Source: Achromobacter anxifer
GTDB lineage: Bacteria; Pseudomonadota; Gammaproteobacteria; Burkholderiales; Burkholderiaceae_B
Length of the DNA stretch: 64,000 nucleotides
Direction of reading: 5' to 3'
NCBI RefSeq assembly: GCF_903652925.1
Contig: NZ_CAHLAR010000001.1
Coordinates: 310,001 to 374,000, forward strand
Shown: piece after piece, positions 42,775-51,685 of the stretch
Layout: the number at the start of each line of letters is the position of its first letter
How positions within the stretch are numbered: the first letter of the stretch is position 1
Program-made: the position numbers and the translations under genes
The notes under the pieces: model-generated
Told to the model about the DNA's origin: nothing
The model's input: the letters and a program-made list of their open reading frames with translations, nothing else
Database searches by the model: none

Positions 42775-45700
42775 TCAGGCGTGGGGCTGCGGGGCGGGCG
42801 GCGCGTTCGGGTCCAGGTGCGGCACGCACACCGGAGCCTCGTGCGGCGCGGCGGAGTGCAGCTTTTTGCCGCCCAGCGTGCGCAGCAGCACGTAGAACAC
42901 CGGCGTCAGGAACAGGCCGAACAGGGTCACGCCCAGCATGCCGAAGAACACGGCGATACCCATGGCCTGGCGCATCTCGGAGCCCGCGCCCGAGGACAGC
43001 ACCAGCGGCACCACGCCCATGATGAACGCGATGGACGTCATCAGGATGGGGCGCAGGCGCAGGCGGCTGGCTTCGATGGCGGCTTCGAGCGCGCTGCGGC
43101 CGTTCATTTCCAGTTCGCGGGCGAATTCCACGATCAGGATCGCGTTCTTCGCCGACAGGCCCACCAGCACCATCAGGCCGATCTGCGTGAAGATGTTGTT
43201 GTCGTTGCCGGTCAGGTAGACGCCCGTCAGCGCGGCCAGGATGCTCATCGGCACGATCAGGATCACGGCCAGCGGCAGGGTCAGGCTTTCGTACAGCGCG
43301 GCCAGCACCAGGAACACCAGCAGCACGCTGATCGGGAACACCCACAGGCCGGCGTTGCCCGCCAGGATCTGCTGGTAGGTCAGGTCGGTCCATTCCATCT
43401 TCATGCCGCGCGGCAGGGTCTCGGCGGCCACGCGTTCGGCCGCGGCCTGGGCCTGGTCGGACGAATAGCCGGGCGCCGGACCGCCGTTGATGTCGGCGGC
43501 GGTGTAGCCGTTGTAGCGAACGACCATTTCCGGACCATAGGTCTGCTTGACGGTGACCAGCGAGGACAACGGCACCATTTCGCCGGCGGCGTTGCGGGTC
43601 TTCAGTTGCAGGATGTCGTCGGAGTGCGCGCGGAACGGCGCGTCAGCCTGCGCCCGCACCTGGAAGACGCGGCCGAAACGGTTGAAGTCGTTGACGTACA
43701 TCGAGCCCAGGTAGATCTGCATGGTGTCGAACACTTCCGTCACCGGCACGCCCAGCTGCTTGGCCTTGACGCGGTCCAGGTCCACGTCCAGCTGCGGCAC
43801 GTTGATCTCGTAGCTGGAGAAGGCGGGGCCCAGTTCCGGCGTCTGGCGCGCCTTTTCCAGGAAGGCTTGCTTGGCCTTGTCCAGTTCGGCGTAGCCGGCG
43901 GCGCTGCGGTCCTCGATCTGGAACTTGAAGCCGCCCAGCGTGCCCAGGCCCATCACGGGCGGGGGCGGGAACACGGCGACGAACGAGTCCTGGATGGCCG
44001 AGAACTTCTGGTTGAGCGAGCCTGCGATGGCGTTGCCCGACAGCGCGGCGCCCTTGCGCTCTTCGAACGGCTTCAACATGACGAACACGATGCCGGCGCT
44101 GGAGCTGTTGGTGAAGCCGTTGATCGACAGGCCGGGGAAGGCGATGGTGCTTTGCACGCCCGGTTCCTTCAGGGCGATGTCGCTCATGTGGCGGATCACC
44201 GCGTCGGTGCGGTCCAGCGAGGCGCCGTTGGGCAGCTGCGTGAAAGCGATCAGGTACTGCTTGTCCTGCGCGGGCACGAAGCCGCCGGGCACCAGGTAGG
44301 AGACGCCGAGGGTGGCGGCCACCAGCACCGCGTACACGCCCATGGCGCCGGCCTTGCGGCGGATCACGCGGGTCACGCCCGTGCCGTAGGACTCGGACGC
44401 GCGGCCGAACATATTGTTGAACCAGTTGAAGAAGCGGCCGAAGACGCGGTTCATGCCACGGGTCAGCCAGTCGGGCTTGTCGTGGTGGCTCTTGAGCAGG
44501 ATGGCCGACAGCGCGGGCGACAGGGTCAGCGAGTTGAAGGCCGAGATCACCGTCGAGATGGCGATGGTCATGGCGAACTGCTTGTAGAACTGGCCGGTCA
44601 GGCCCGTCATGAAGGCCAGCGGCACGAACACCGCGCACAGCGTCAGCGCGATGGCGATGATGGGGCCGCTGACTTCACGCATGGCGCGATAGGTCGCGTC
44701 GCGCGGACTCAGGCCCGCCGCGATGTTGCGTTCCACGTTTTCCACCACCACGATGGCATCGTCCACCACGATGCCGATGGCCAGCACCATGCCGAACAGC
44801 GACAGCGCGTTGATGGAGTAGCCGAACATCAGCAGCAGGGCGAAGGTGCCCACGATGGACACGGGCACCGCCAGCAGCGGGATGATGGAGGCGCGCCAGG
44901 TCTGCAGGAACAGGATCACCACCAGCACCACCAGGGCGATGGCTTCCAGCAGCGTGGTCACCACGGCCTTGATGCTGGCGCGCACGAACTGGGTGGGGTC
45001 GTATTCGATGCGGTATTCCACGCCCGGCGGGAAATCCTGCGACAGCTCGGCCATCGCGGCGCGCACCTGGCTGGACACGTCCAGCGCGTTGGCGCCCGGC
45101 GACTGCATGATGCCCATGCCCACCGCCTGCTTGTTGTCCAGCAGCGAGCGCAGGCCGTATTCCTGCGCGTCCAGCTCCACGCGGGCCACATCCGACAGGT
45201 GCGTCACGGCGCCGTCGGGCGAGGTCTTCAGGATGATGTCGCGGAACTCCTCTTCGCTTTGCAGGCGGCCGCGCGCGTTCACGTTCAGCTGCAGCGGCAC
45301 GTCGCCCAGGGTCGGGGACGCGCCGATCACGCCGGCGGCGACCTGCACGTTCTGTTCGCGGATGGCGGCGACCACTTCGCTGGCGGTCAGACCGCGCTGG
45401 GCGACCTTCTGCGGGTCCAGCCAGACGCGCATGGAGTAGTTGCCCGAGCCCCACACGGTCACTTCGCCCACGCCCGTGATGCGGGCCAGGCGGTCCTTCA
45501 CGTTCAGGATGGCGTAGTTGCGCAGGTAGGTGATGTCGTAGCGGTCGTTGGGCGAGATCAGGTGCACCACCAGCGTCAGCGTGGGCGAGCTCTTGGCAGT
45601 GGTCACGCCCAGGCGCTGCACGTCCGGCGGCAGGCGCGGCAGCGCCTGCGACACGCGGTTCTGCACCAGCTGCTGGGCCTTGTCCGGGTCCACGCCCAGC

Positions 45701-45990
45701 TTGAAGTTCACCGTCAGGGTCAGGTTGCCGTCGCTATTGGCCTGCGACTGCATGTACAGCATGTCCTCGACGCCGTTGATGGATTCCTCCAGCGGCGAGG
45801 CCACGGTTTCGGCGATGACCTTGGGGTTGGCGCCCGGATACTGCGCGCGCACCACGACCGAGGGCGGCACCACTTCCGGATATTCGGAGATGGGCAGCTG
45901 GAACATGGCCAGCAGGCCGCCCAGCAGCACCAGGACCGACAGCACGCCGGCGAAGATCGGCCGGTCAATGAAGAATTTCGAGATATTCAT
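42775..45990 (-). CDS. mexF: MexF-type RND multidrug efflux permease
   Basis: A 1071-residue inner-membrane proton-driven pump. It starts MNISKFFIDRPIFAGVLSVLVLLGGLLAM and ELPISEYPEV-type text (here QLPISEYPEVVPPSVVV), matching the MexF group. The central FLQTWRASIIPLLAVPVSIVGTFALLLMFGYSINALSLFGMVLAIGIVVDDAIVVVENVERN segment holds the proton-relay pair of Asp in membrane segment 4. The second half repeats the fold and ends with a Pro/His tail after LRTLGGKK. It resembles AxyF/MexF, linked to fluoroquinolone and chloramphenicol export. It lies between the fusion protein and the outlet gene. Confidence 0.95.
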   Translation of the reverse strand: MNISKFFIDRPIFAGVLSVLVLLGGLLAMFQLPISEYPEVVPPSVVVRAQYPGANPKVIAETVASPLEESINGVEDMLYMQSQANSDGNLTLTVNFKLGVDPDKAQQLVQNRVSQALPRLPPDVQRLGVTTAKSSPTLTLVVHLISPNDRYDITYLRNYAILNVKDRLARITGVGEVTVWGSGNYSMRVWLDPQKVAQRGLTASEVVAAIREQNVQVAAGVIGASPTLGDVPLQLNVNARGRLQSEEEFRDIILKTSPDGAVTHLSDVARVELDAQEYGLRSLLDNKQAVGMGIMQSPGANALDVSSQVRAAMAELSQDFPPGVEYRIEYDPTQFVRASIKAVVTTLLEAIALVVLVVILFLQTWRASIIPLLAVPVSIVGTFALLLMFGYSINALSLFGMVLAIGIVVDDAIVVVENVERNIAAGLSPRDATYRAMREVSGPIIAIALTLCAVFVPLAFMTGLTGQFYKQFAMTIAISTVISAFNSLTLSPALSAILLKSHHDKPDWLTRGMNRVFGRFFNWFNNMFGRASESYGTGVTRVIRRKAGAMGVYAVLVAATLGVSYLVPGGFVPAQDKQYLIAFTQLPNGASLDRTDAVIRHMSDIALKEPGVQSTIAFPGLSINGFTNSSSAGIVFVMLKPFEERKGAALSGNAIAGSLNQKFSAIQDSFVAVFPPPPVMGLGTLGGFKFQIEDRSAAGYAELDKAKQAFLEKARQTPELGPAFSSYEINVPQLDVDLDRVKAKQLGVPVTEVFDTMQIYLGSMYVNDFNRFGRVFQVRAQADAPFRAHSDDILQLKTRNAAGEMVPLSSLVTVKQTYGPEMVVRYNGYTAADINGGPAPGYSSDQAQAAAERVAAETLPRGMKMEWTDLTYQQILAGNAGLWVFPISVLLVFLVLAALYESLTLPLAVILIVPMSILAALTGVYLTGNDNNIFTQIGLMVLVGLSAKNAILIVEFARELEMNGRSALEAAIEASRLRLRPILMTSIAFIMGVVPLVLSSGAGSEMRQAMGIAVFFGMLGVTLFGLFLTPVFYVLLRTLGGKKLHSAAPHEAPVCVPHLDPNAPPAPQPHA

Positions 45991-46015
45991 GGACGTTCTC
46001 GTTAGACGCGCCGGC

Positions 46016-47212
46016 TCAGTTCAGATTGGCCGAGGCGGTCTTGACCGGGTTGCGTTGGGCCGCAACCATGGGGACCACGGTGGGGGTCACGGCGTCGCCG
46101 GGACGGATGCGCTGCAGGCCGTTGACGACGATGCGCTCGCCGGCGGCAAGGCCGGAATCGACCACTCGCAGGCCTTCCTGGTTGGCGCCCAGCTTGACCT
46201 GGCGGTAGACGGCATGGTTCTTGTCGTCCAGCACCAGCACGTAGCGCTTGTCCTGGTCGGTGCCGATGGCTTTTTCATCGATCAGCACGGCCTGGCGCGG
46301 CTCGCTGCCGCCCAGGCGGACGCGGGCGTACAGGCCGGGCAGCAGCAGGCCGTCGCTGTTGTCGAACTCGGCGCGAACGCGGATCGTGCCGGACGTGGCG
46401 TCCAGCCGGTTGTCCACGGATTGCACGACGCCGGTGCGCGAATAGCCTTCCTCGTTGGCCAGGCCCAGCTCGACCGGCACCGCGCCGTTGCGGCCGTTGC
46501 GCGCCGGGTTCACGTAGCGCAGGAAGGTTTGTTCGTCCACGTCGAACGAGGCGTACATCTTGGACACCGACACCAGGGTGGTCAGCGGCACGGACGCGGC
46601 GCCAGCGGCCACCACGTTGCCCACGGTGACTTCGGCGCGCGACACGCGGCCGGCCACGGGGGCTTCGATGCGGGTGTAGCCGAGGTTCAGGCGGGCATAG
46701 TCCAGCGCGGCCTGCGCGCCCTGCAGGTTGGCGGCGGCCTCGCGCGCGGCGTTCTGCTTTTCCTCGAAGTCACGGCGGGCGATGGCGTTGTCGGTCAGGA
46801 GGCGCTGGCCGCGGGCCAGTTCGCTGGCGGTGTACGAAGCGCGGGCCTTGGCGGCGGTCAGGGCGGCGGCGGCGCGGTCCACCTCGGCCGCGTAGGGGCG
46901 CGGGTCGATGGTGAAGAGCACGTCGCCCTTCTTGACGATGCTGCCGTCCTGGAAGTGCACGGCGGTCAGGGTGCCCGACACCAGGGGGCGGATGTTGACG
47001 CGGTCGATGGCTTCCAGGCGACCCGAGTAGCGCTGCCAGTCCACGATGGTCTTGTTCAGGACCTCGGCCACCTCGACGGACGGGGCGGAGGGAGCGGTTT
47101 GCGCCTGGGCGGCGTTGGCGCCGGCCGGGGCGCGGAACAGGGCGTAGCCGCCGCCGGCGGCGATGACGGCTGCGAATACGGCGAGAACAGCAATGCGATT
47201 GCGCGAAACCAT
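46016..47212 (-). CDS. mexE: RND membrane-fusion protein (MexE type)
   Basis: A 398-residue periplasmic adaptor with an N-terminal membrane anchor/signal (residues about 6-24, AVLAVFAAVIAAGGGYALF). Fusion-protein blocks in order are VSGTLTAVHFQDGSIVKKGDVLFTIDPRPYAAEVDRAAAALTAAKA (about 80-125), the coiled-coil hairpin region ELARGQRLLTDNAIARRDFEEKQNAAREAAANLQ, and the barrel with LGYTRIEAPVAGRVSRAEVTVGNVV. It is the first gene of the leftward operon and links the pump to the outlet. The start at 47212 fits the family length; the divergent LysR gene lies 384 bases away. Confidence 0.92.
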   Translation of the reverse strand: MVSRNRIAVLAVFAAVIAAGGGYALFRAPAGANAAQAQTAPSAPSVEVAEVLNKTIVDWQRYSGRLEAIDRVNIRPLVSGTLTAVHFQDGSIVKKGDVLFTIDPRPYAAEVDRAAAALTAAKARASYTASELARGQRLLTDNAIARRDFEEKQNAAREAAANLQGAQAALDYARLNLGYTRIEAPVAGRVSRAEVTVGNVVAAGAASVPLTTLVSVSKMYASFDVDEQTFLRYVNPARNGRNGAVPVELGLANEEGYSRTGVVQSVDNRLDATSGTIRVRAEFDNSDGLLLPGLYARVRLGGSEPRQAVLIDEKAIGTDQDKRYVLVLDDKNHAVYRQVKLGANQEGLRVVDSGLAAGERIVVNGLQRIRPGDAVTPTVVPMVAAQRNPVKTASANLN

Positions 47213-47596
47213 GGTGTTTCCTTGAGAGATGATGGGGCGAAAGCGCGCTTGCCTTGGGGGGCCTGGGGGCGGGAGGCGGCTGCGGCGGCGGGGGGCAGGC
47301 CTGTCCTGGGGATCCGGCGGGAATGCTGCGATGCAACATGCAGCGGGGCTGCGCATCCCAGGCAAGGGCGCCTTGGCGGGGCGGGTCCTTGCGGGTACCG
47401 GAATCAGAGGATAGGCATGCCCTTTGATGACGCCTGGCGGCAAGGGCACTTCAAGATGGTTTGCATTCTGAGTGCTTTACGGGGTCGGATAAACCCTTAT
47501 GTTTCGGCAACACTAGTCGTCAGAATCGACTAATCGATGTGGAAATCGGGTTATGCTCCGTCCACACCGACTTATTCCCAAAAGGACACCGTCGCC
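47213..47596. other. Control region between the pump operon and its LysR gene
   Basis: 384 bases with no gene. It contains a 19-base palindrome TAGTCG-N7-CGACTA (47514-47532), a candidate LysR site, close to the LysR start and facing the pump operon. The half nearer the pump gene is very GC-rich (47260-47330) with no clear regular structure; a promoter-like AT-rich patch lies at 47484-47530. Confidence 0.6.
47514..47532. promoter_or_regulatory. Palindrome TAGTCG-N7-CGACTA (candidate LysR-regulator site)
   Basis: Perfect 6-base arms 7 bases apart, 65 bases upstream of the LysR ATG at 47597, in the divergent gap with the mexEF operon. MexT-like LysR proteins act on such nod-box-like sites; that this site is the one used is inference. 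Confidence 0.55.
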
Positions 47597-48664
47597 ATGG
47601 ACCGTTTTCAGGCTATGCAGGTGTTTGTGCGCGTCGTGGACGCCAATAGCTTCACCCGGGCGGCCGACAGCCTCTCGCTTCCGCGCACCACCGTCACCAC
47701 CATCATCCAGAATCTCGAACGCCTGCTGGGCGTGCGTTTGCTCAACCGCACCACGCGCCGCATCGGGCTGACTCCGGACGGCGCGGGCTATTACCAGCAC
47801 TGCGTGCGCATCCTGGCGGACGTCGAGGAAACCGAGGCCTGCTTCCAGGAAGCGGCGCTGCGCCTGAAGGGCCGGCTGCGCATCGACGTGCCGACCTGCA
47901 TCGGGCGGCTGATCCTGATTCCTTCATTGTGTGATTTCCACGACAAGTACCCCGACGTGGAGCTGGTGCTGGGCCTGGGCGACCGCCCGGTGGACATGGT
48001 GCAGGAAGCCGTGGACTGCGTGATCCGCGCCGGCGACCTGGAGGATTCCAGCCTGGTCGCGCGCCGCATCGGCACCCTGCAGAGCGTGACCTGCGCCTCG
48101 CCCACCTATGTGGCGCGCCACGGCCTGCCGCAGACCCTGGACGCGCTGCGCGACCACCACGCCGTGCACTATTTTTCCAGCCGCACCGGGCGCAACTGCG
48201 CCTGGGATTTCAAGGTGGACGGCAAGCACCAGGAAGTGGAAATGAAGGGCACGGTGTCGGTGAACGAGGCCGGCGCCTACCTGGATTGCGGGCTGAAGGG
48301 CTTCGGCCTGATCCAGACGCCCCGCTACATGGCGCTGCCGCACCTGCAATCGGGCGAACTGATCGAAGTGCTGCCGCAGTGGAAGCCCAGCCCCACCGCG
48401 ATCTCGGTGCTGTATCCGCAAAGCCGGCAGCTGTCGCCCAAGGTGCGCGCCTTTGCCGACTGGACCGCTGAATTGTTCGCCAGCTGCCCGTTGCTCAGCG
48501 GCCGCGACGAGACCGATCCGGCCGCCGCCAGTTGCGGCGTCTACGCGCGCCAGGTCAGCCAGGCCGGCACGCTGGCATCCACCGCGCCCAGGCCGGCGCT
48601 GGAGGAATACATGCCGCCGCGCCGCCGCAGCGCGCGTGAAGAGGCCGCGGAGTACGCGCTATAA
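47597..48664 (+). CDS. LysR-family regulator divergent from the RND pump operon, with long C-terminal tail
   Basis: A 355-residue LysR protein. The DNA-binding helix-turn-helix is in MDRFQAMQVFVRVVDANSFTRAADSLSLPRTTVTTIIQNLERLLGVRLLNRTTR (residues 1-54), and the effector domain spans about 90-300. The ATG at 47597 has AAAGGA before it. The tail after about residue 300 (CPLLSGRDETDPAAASCGVYA to the end) is an extra roughly 55 residues beyond the usual LysR length; it is Ala/Arg-rich and looks disordered. By position it should control the mexEF operon; the sequence is closer to DNA-binding regulators with PRTTV-type helices than to MexT itself. Confidence 0.88.
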   Translation: MDRFQAMQVFVRVVDANSFTRAADSLSLPRTTVTTIIQNLERLLGVRLLNRTTRRIGLTPDGAGYYQHCVRILADVEETEACFQEAALRLKGRLRIDVPTCIGRLILIPSLCDFHDKYPDVELVLGLGDRPVDMVQEAVDCVIRAGDLEDSSLVARRIGTLQSVTCASPTYVARHGLPQTLDALRDHHAVHYFSSRTGRNCAWDFKVDGKHQEVEMKGTVSVNEAGAYLDCGLKGFGLIQTPRYMALPHLQSGELIEVLPQWKPSPTAISVLYPQSRQLSPKVRAFADWTAELFASCPLLSGRDETDPAAASCGVYARQVSQAGTLASTAPRPALEEYMPPRRRSAREEAAEYAL

Positions 48665-48771
48665 GTATCCGGCGTGGAGGGCGGGCGCGCCCTCCACCCA
48701 GGGGAACACGGGAAACCCCGTAGTAAATACAGGCCTTGCGTCCCTCGAATTAAACGAAACGTCTGTATAGT

Positions 48772-48806
48772 CCGACAGTCAAAGCCTACAACAAACTTAC
48801 TGTCGG
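48772..48806. promoter_or_regulatory. Stem-loop CCGACAGT-N19-ACTGTCGG before the AI-2E permease
   Basis: Perfect 8-base arms (48772-48779 and 48799-48806) separated by a 19-base loop. The right arm ends 8 bases before the ATG at 48815 and so would include or cover the ribosome-binding site. It may act as an operator or as an mRNA control hairpin; a TATAGT promoter-like hexamer (48765-48770) lies just upstream. Confidence 0.6.
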
Positions 48807-48814
48807 TCCGCTCC

Positions 48815-49927
48815 ATGCAGCCTGTACTACCCGCTTACCTGATCGCCCGTTGGCTGTTGTTGCTCGTGCTGTTGGCGGGGGTGTACTTCCTTAGCGGTTT
48901 CCTGGTCCCCGCGCTTGCCGCGCTCATCATCGGCCTGGCCAGTTGGCCCCTTTACCAGCGCCTGGTCGCCCGTTGCGGCGGCCGCACCGCGCTGGCCGCC
49001 TCGCTGGCGCTGCTGGTGGTGATCGTCGTGCTGATCGTGCCGATGTCGTTCGCGCTGTCCTACGCCATCAAGGAAGCCAGCACCTTCTTCGCCTGGGCCA
49101 TCGCGGCCAACCGCCATGGCGTGGACGTGCCCAACTGGATCACCTCCATGCCCGTGGTGGGCGAACGCCTGGGCCAGTACTGGGAAGCCTATATCGGCCA
49201 GCCCCACGCGCTGGGCGCGCTGGTCGAGGCCGTCAGCGGCGAGCACCTGGGCAACATCTACCGCATGGTCCTGGCGGCCACCGGCAACGTGTTCCAGCTG
49301 CTGCTGACGGTGCTGTTCATGCTGATCACGCTGTTCTTCGTCTACAAGGACGGCATCCGCATGGTGGCCCAGCTGGACGTGCTGGGCGAACGCATCCTGC
49401 CCGCGCGCTGGCAGCGCTTCTCGCGCGTGGTGCCGGCCACCATCAATTCCACCGTCACCGGCATGGGCCTGATCGCCCTGGGCGAAGGCGTGGTGCTGGG
49501 CATTGCCTACTGGGTGGCCGGCGTGCCGTCGCCCGTGCTGCTGGGCGTGGTCACCGGCTTCATGGCGCTGATACCCGGCGGCGCGCCGCTGTCGTTCACC
49601 TTGGTGTCGCTGTATCTGGTGGGCTCGGGCCATCTGGTGGCGGGCATTGCCCTGATGGTCTGGGGCAGCGTGGAACTCTTCATCGTCGACAAGACCCTGC
49701 GCCCGCGGCTGGTGGGCGGGCCGGTCAAGCTGCCTTTCCTGCCGACCTTCTTCGGCCTGGTGGGCGGCGTGAAAACCATGGGCATCGTCGGGCTGTTCGT
49801 CGGTCCGGTGCTGATGGCCCTGCTGGTGGCGGTGTGGCGCGAATGGGTGCACCATGAAGTGCAGGAGCGCGACGCCGCCCGCATCAATCCTCCTGCGAGT
49901 CCTCCCGCGAATCCTCCCGCGACCTGA
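48815..49927 (+). CDS. AI-2E/YdiK-family inner-membrane permease
   Basis: A 370-residue protein with about eight hydrophobic segments. The start at 48815 is followed by PAYLIARWLLLLVLLAGVYFLSGFLVPALAALIIG, a family-typical first helical pair. The C-terminal half shows LGEGVVLGIAYWVAGVPSPVLLGVVTGFMALIPGGAPLSF and LRPRLVGGPVKLPFLPTFFGLVGGVKTMGIVGLFVGPVLMALLVAVW, the AI-2E transporter signatures. The family contains exporters of autoinducer-2-like compounds or ions such as sodium/proton; the substrate here is unknown. It may be transcribed together with the next gene. Confidence 0.85.
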   Translation: MQPVLPAYLIARWLLLLVLLAGVYFLSGFLVPALAALIIGLASWPLYQRLVARCGGRTALAASLALLVVIVVLIVPMSFALSYAIKEASTFFAWAIAANRHGVDVPNWITSMPVVGERLGQYWEAYIGQPHALGALVEAVSGEHLGNIYRMVLAATGNVFQLLLTVLFMLITLFFVYKDGIRMVAQLDVLGERILPARWQRFSRVVPATINSTVTGMGLIALGEGVVLGIAYWVAGVPSPVLLGVVTGFMALIPGGAPLSFTLVSLYLVGSGHLVAGIALMVWGSVELFIVDKTLRPRLVGGPVKLPFLPTFFGLVGGVKTMGIVGLFVGPVLMALLVAVWREWVHHEVQERDAARINPPASPPANPPAT

Positions 49928-49932
49928 ATGCC

Positions 49933-50703
49933 ATGTTATTGCCTGATGATCAGATAGCCGTCCTGCGCGAGCAGGGCTTCGTGGTGGCGCGCCAGTTCGC
50001 CAGCCCGGAACAGGTGGCGGCGCTGCGCGCCGTGGCCGAACGCCATTTGCGCGACCACGTCGCGCCCATCGAATACGAAGCCGACCTGCGCTATCCCGGC
50101 GCGCCCGAGTCGCGCGCCGCCGAGGGCGGACTGACCGTGCGGCGCCTGCTCGGCGCCTACGGCCGCGATCCCTTGTTCGCGCAATGGGCCGCCGATGCGC
50201 GCATCGGCCAGTGGCTGGGACGCTACTTCGGCGAGACGCCGGTGCTGTCCACCGTGCACCACAACTGCGTGATGACCAAGCACCCCGCCTATGGCAGCCT
50301 GACGGGCTGGCACCAGGACATCCGCTACTGGTCGTTTTCCGATACGGACCTGGTGTCCACCTGGCTGGCGCTGGGCCCGGAAACCCGCGCCAACGGCGGC
50401 CTGTCCTTCATCCCGGGTTCGCACGCCGCCGCCTTCGCGCCGGAACAGTTCGACCAGCAGAAGTTCTTCCGCGACGACGCGCCCCAGAACGCCGAATGGA
50501 TCGCCCGCGCGGTCTGTCCGGAACTGCAGGCGGGCGACGTGGTGTTCTTCCATTGCCGCACCCTGCACGCGGCACAGGGCAATGCCAGCGACCGCGTAAA
50601 GCTGTCGCTGGTGCACACCTACCATCCGCAGTCCTGTCATCCGCTGCCGGGCACGCGTTCGGCCAGCCAGCCGGGCGTGCCTTTGCCTACTAGGGCAGCC
50701 TGA
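49933..50703 (+). CDS. Phytanoyl-CoA dioxygenase (PhyH) family oxygenase
   Basis: A 256-residue Fe(II)/2-oxoglutarate oxygenase. Iron ligands are H127 and D129 (GWHQD) and H212 (CRTLHAAQGN); R221 probably binds 2-oxoglutarate. The middle block GPETRANGGLSFIPGSHA is a family hallmark. The ATG at 49933 is five bases after the permease stop, so the two are probably co-transcribed. No natural substrate can be inferred; related proteins hydroxylate secondary-metabolite precursors, amino acids or signal molecules. Confidence 0.85.
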   Translation: MLLPDDQIAVLREQGFVVARQFASPEQVAALRAVAERHLRDHVAPIEYEADLRYPGAPESRAAEGGLTVRRLLGAYGRDPLFAQWAADARIGQWLGRYFGETPVLSTVHHNCVMTKHPAYGSLTGWHQDIRYWSFSDTDLVSTWLALGPETRANGGLSFIPGSHAAAFAPEQFDQQKFFRDDAPQNAEWIARAVCPELQAGDVVFFHCRTLHAAQGNASDRVKLSLVHTYHPQSCHPLPGTRSASQPGVPLPTRAA

Positions 50704-51145
50704 CGTAATGGGCAGGCGCCGCGTTCAGCGGCGCCGCCCTGTCCATCCTGGGCCGCATCCGCGGCGCCATTTTCCCGCCCGCCATTGCGCCGGGCGCGGC
50801 CACTCATGAATTGATCCCTGCCTGGGGCCGGACTCGCGCCCGGACGGGGAACGACCCTCTTTTTTTCTTCCGCATTGCGCGTCAAGGCGGGCCTGATCGC
50901 GCGCGTCTTTCGCAGGGGCTGGCGAGACTGTATTCACAAAATGGGCCTAGTCCTATGTCTTGCGCGCATCGGAGCGGACTAGCCCGATGGGCGGCCAAAG
51001 CGGCGAAATCTACGATGCAGTTGTTGAGTACGCGAACTGAAAAAGGCCAGTCCCCAACAGCCCTGCATCTGGAGTGTACGCAGCAAGGAACTGCCCGAAA
51101 CGGCGATTTCTCCTCACCTCAAAACCCCAACTCAAAAGACTCATC
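50704..51145. other. 442-base leader upstream of the fimbrial operon
   Basis: No plausible gene. Includes a stem with 10-11 base arms GGGCCTAGTCC (50943-50953) and GGACTAGCCC (50976-50985) with one bulged C and a 22-base loop. A long C or G tract, as used for phase variation of Bordetella fim promoters, is not present. The promoter of the major pilin gene probably lies between 50900 and 51140. Confidence 0.6.
50943..50985. promoter_or_regulatory. Inverted repeat upstream of the pilin gene
   Basis: Arms GGGC-c-TAGTCC and GGACTA-GCCC, 22 bases apart, about 160 bases before the pilin ATG at 51146. It could be a binding site for a response regulator or form a hairpin; the assignment is a guess. 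Confidence 0.4.
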
Positions 51146-51679
51146 ATGAAAAAGACTCTCCTGACCGCCGCCCTGGCCATCGCCGGCCTGGCCTCCTTCG
51201 CCAGCGCCCACGCCGCTGACGGCACCATCGAATTCACCGGCAACATCACCGCCAACACCTGCTCCATCAACGGCGGCAACGGCGGCGAAAACTTCACCGT
51301 GGCGCTGCCCACCGTGTCGACCAAGGCGCTGGAAACCGCGGGCTCCACCGCCGGCCGCACGCCGTTCAAGATCGCGCTGAACGGTTGCACCACCGACCAG
51401 CCGGTTTCGGTGCACTTCGAAGGCGGCCCCACCGTTTCGCAGGAAACGGGTCGTCTGACCGTTGACGCAGGCGGCGCCACCAAGGTCGAACTCGGCCTGC
51501 TGAACGACTCGTTCGGCGAAATCAAGGCCGGCGCGGCCATCGGCCAGCAGAACTCGCAGACGGTGAACCTGGCCAACGGCAAGGCTGACCTGGACTACTT
51601 CGTCGAATACCACTCGCTGGGCGGCGCCACCGCTGGCGCAGCCAACTCGCGCGTGCAGTACTCGATCTCCTACCAGTAA
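51146..51679 (+). CDS. Major fimbrial subunit (chaperone-usher pilin)
   Basis: A 177-residue exported pilin. Signal peptide residues 1-23 (MKKTLLTAALAIAGLASFASAHA), mature start ADGTIEFTGNITANTCSINGG. A cysteine pair (C41 and the one in LNGCTTDQ) marks the pilin immunoglobulin-like fold, and the C-terminus VQYSISYQ is the donor-strand-compatible end with penultimate Tyr. It is the first gene of the fimbrial operon and would form the shaft. Confidence 0.93.
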   Translation: MKKTLLTAALAIAGLASFASAHAADGTIEFTGNITANTCSINGGNGGENFTVALPTVSTKALETAGSTAGRTPFKIALNGCTTDQPVSVHFEGGPTVSQETGRLTVDAGGATKVELGLLNDSFGEIKAGAAIGQQNSQTVNLANGKADLDYFVEYHSLGGATAGAANSRVQYSISYQ

Positions 51680-51685
51680 TGCGCC

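Noticed and set aside
47484-47560. A MexT-style nod box between the pump and its LysR gene
   Set aside because: The region has the palindrome TAGTCG-N7-CGACTA and ATCGAT, but the full MexT consensus cannot be matched by eye, so only the palindrome is reported.
50704-51145. Phase-variable homopolymer tract in the fimbrial promoter, as in Bordetella fim genes
   Set aside because: I looked for a long C or G run and found none beyond ordinary short runs.
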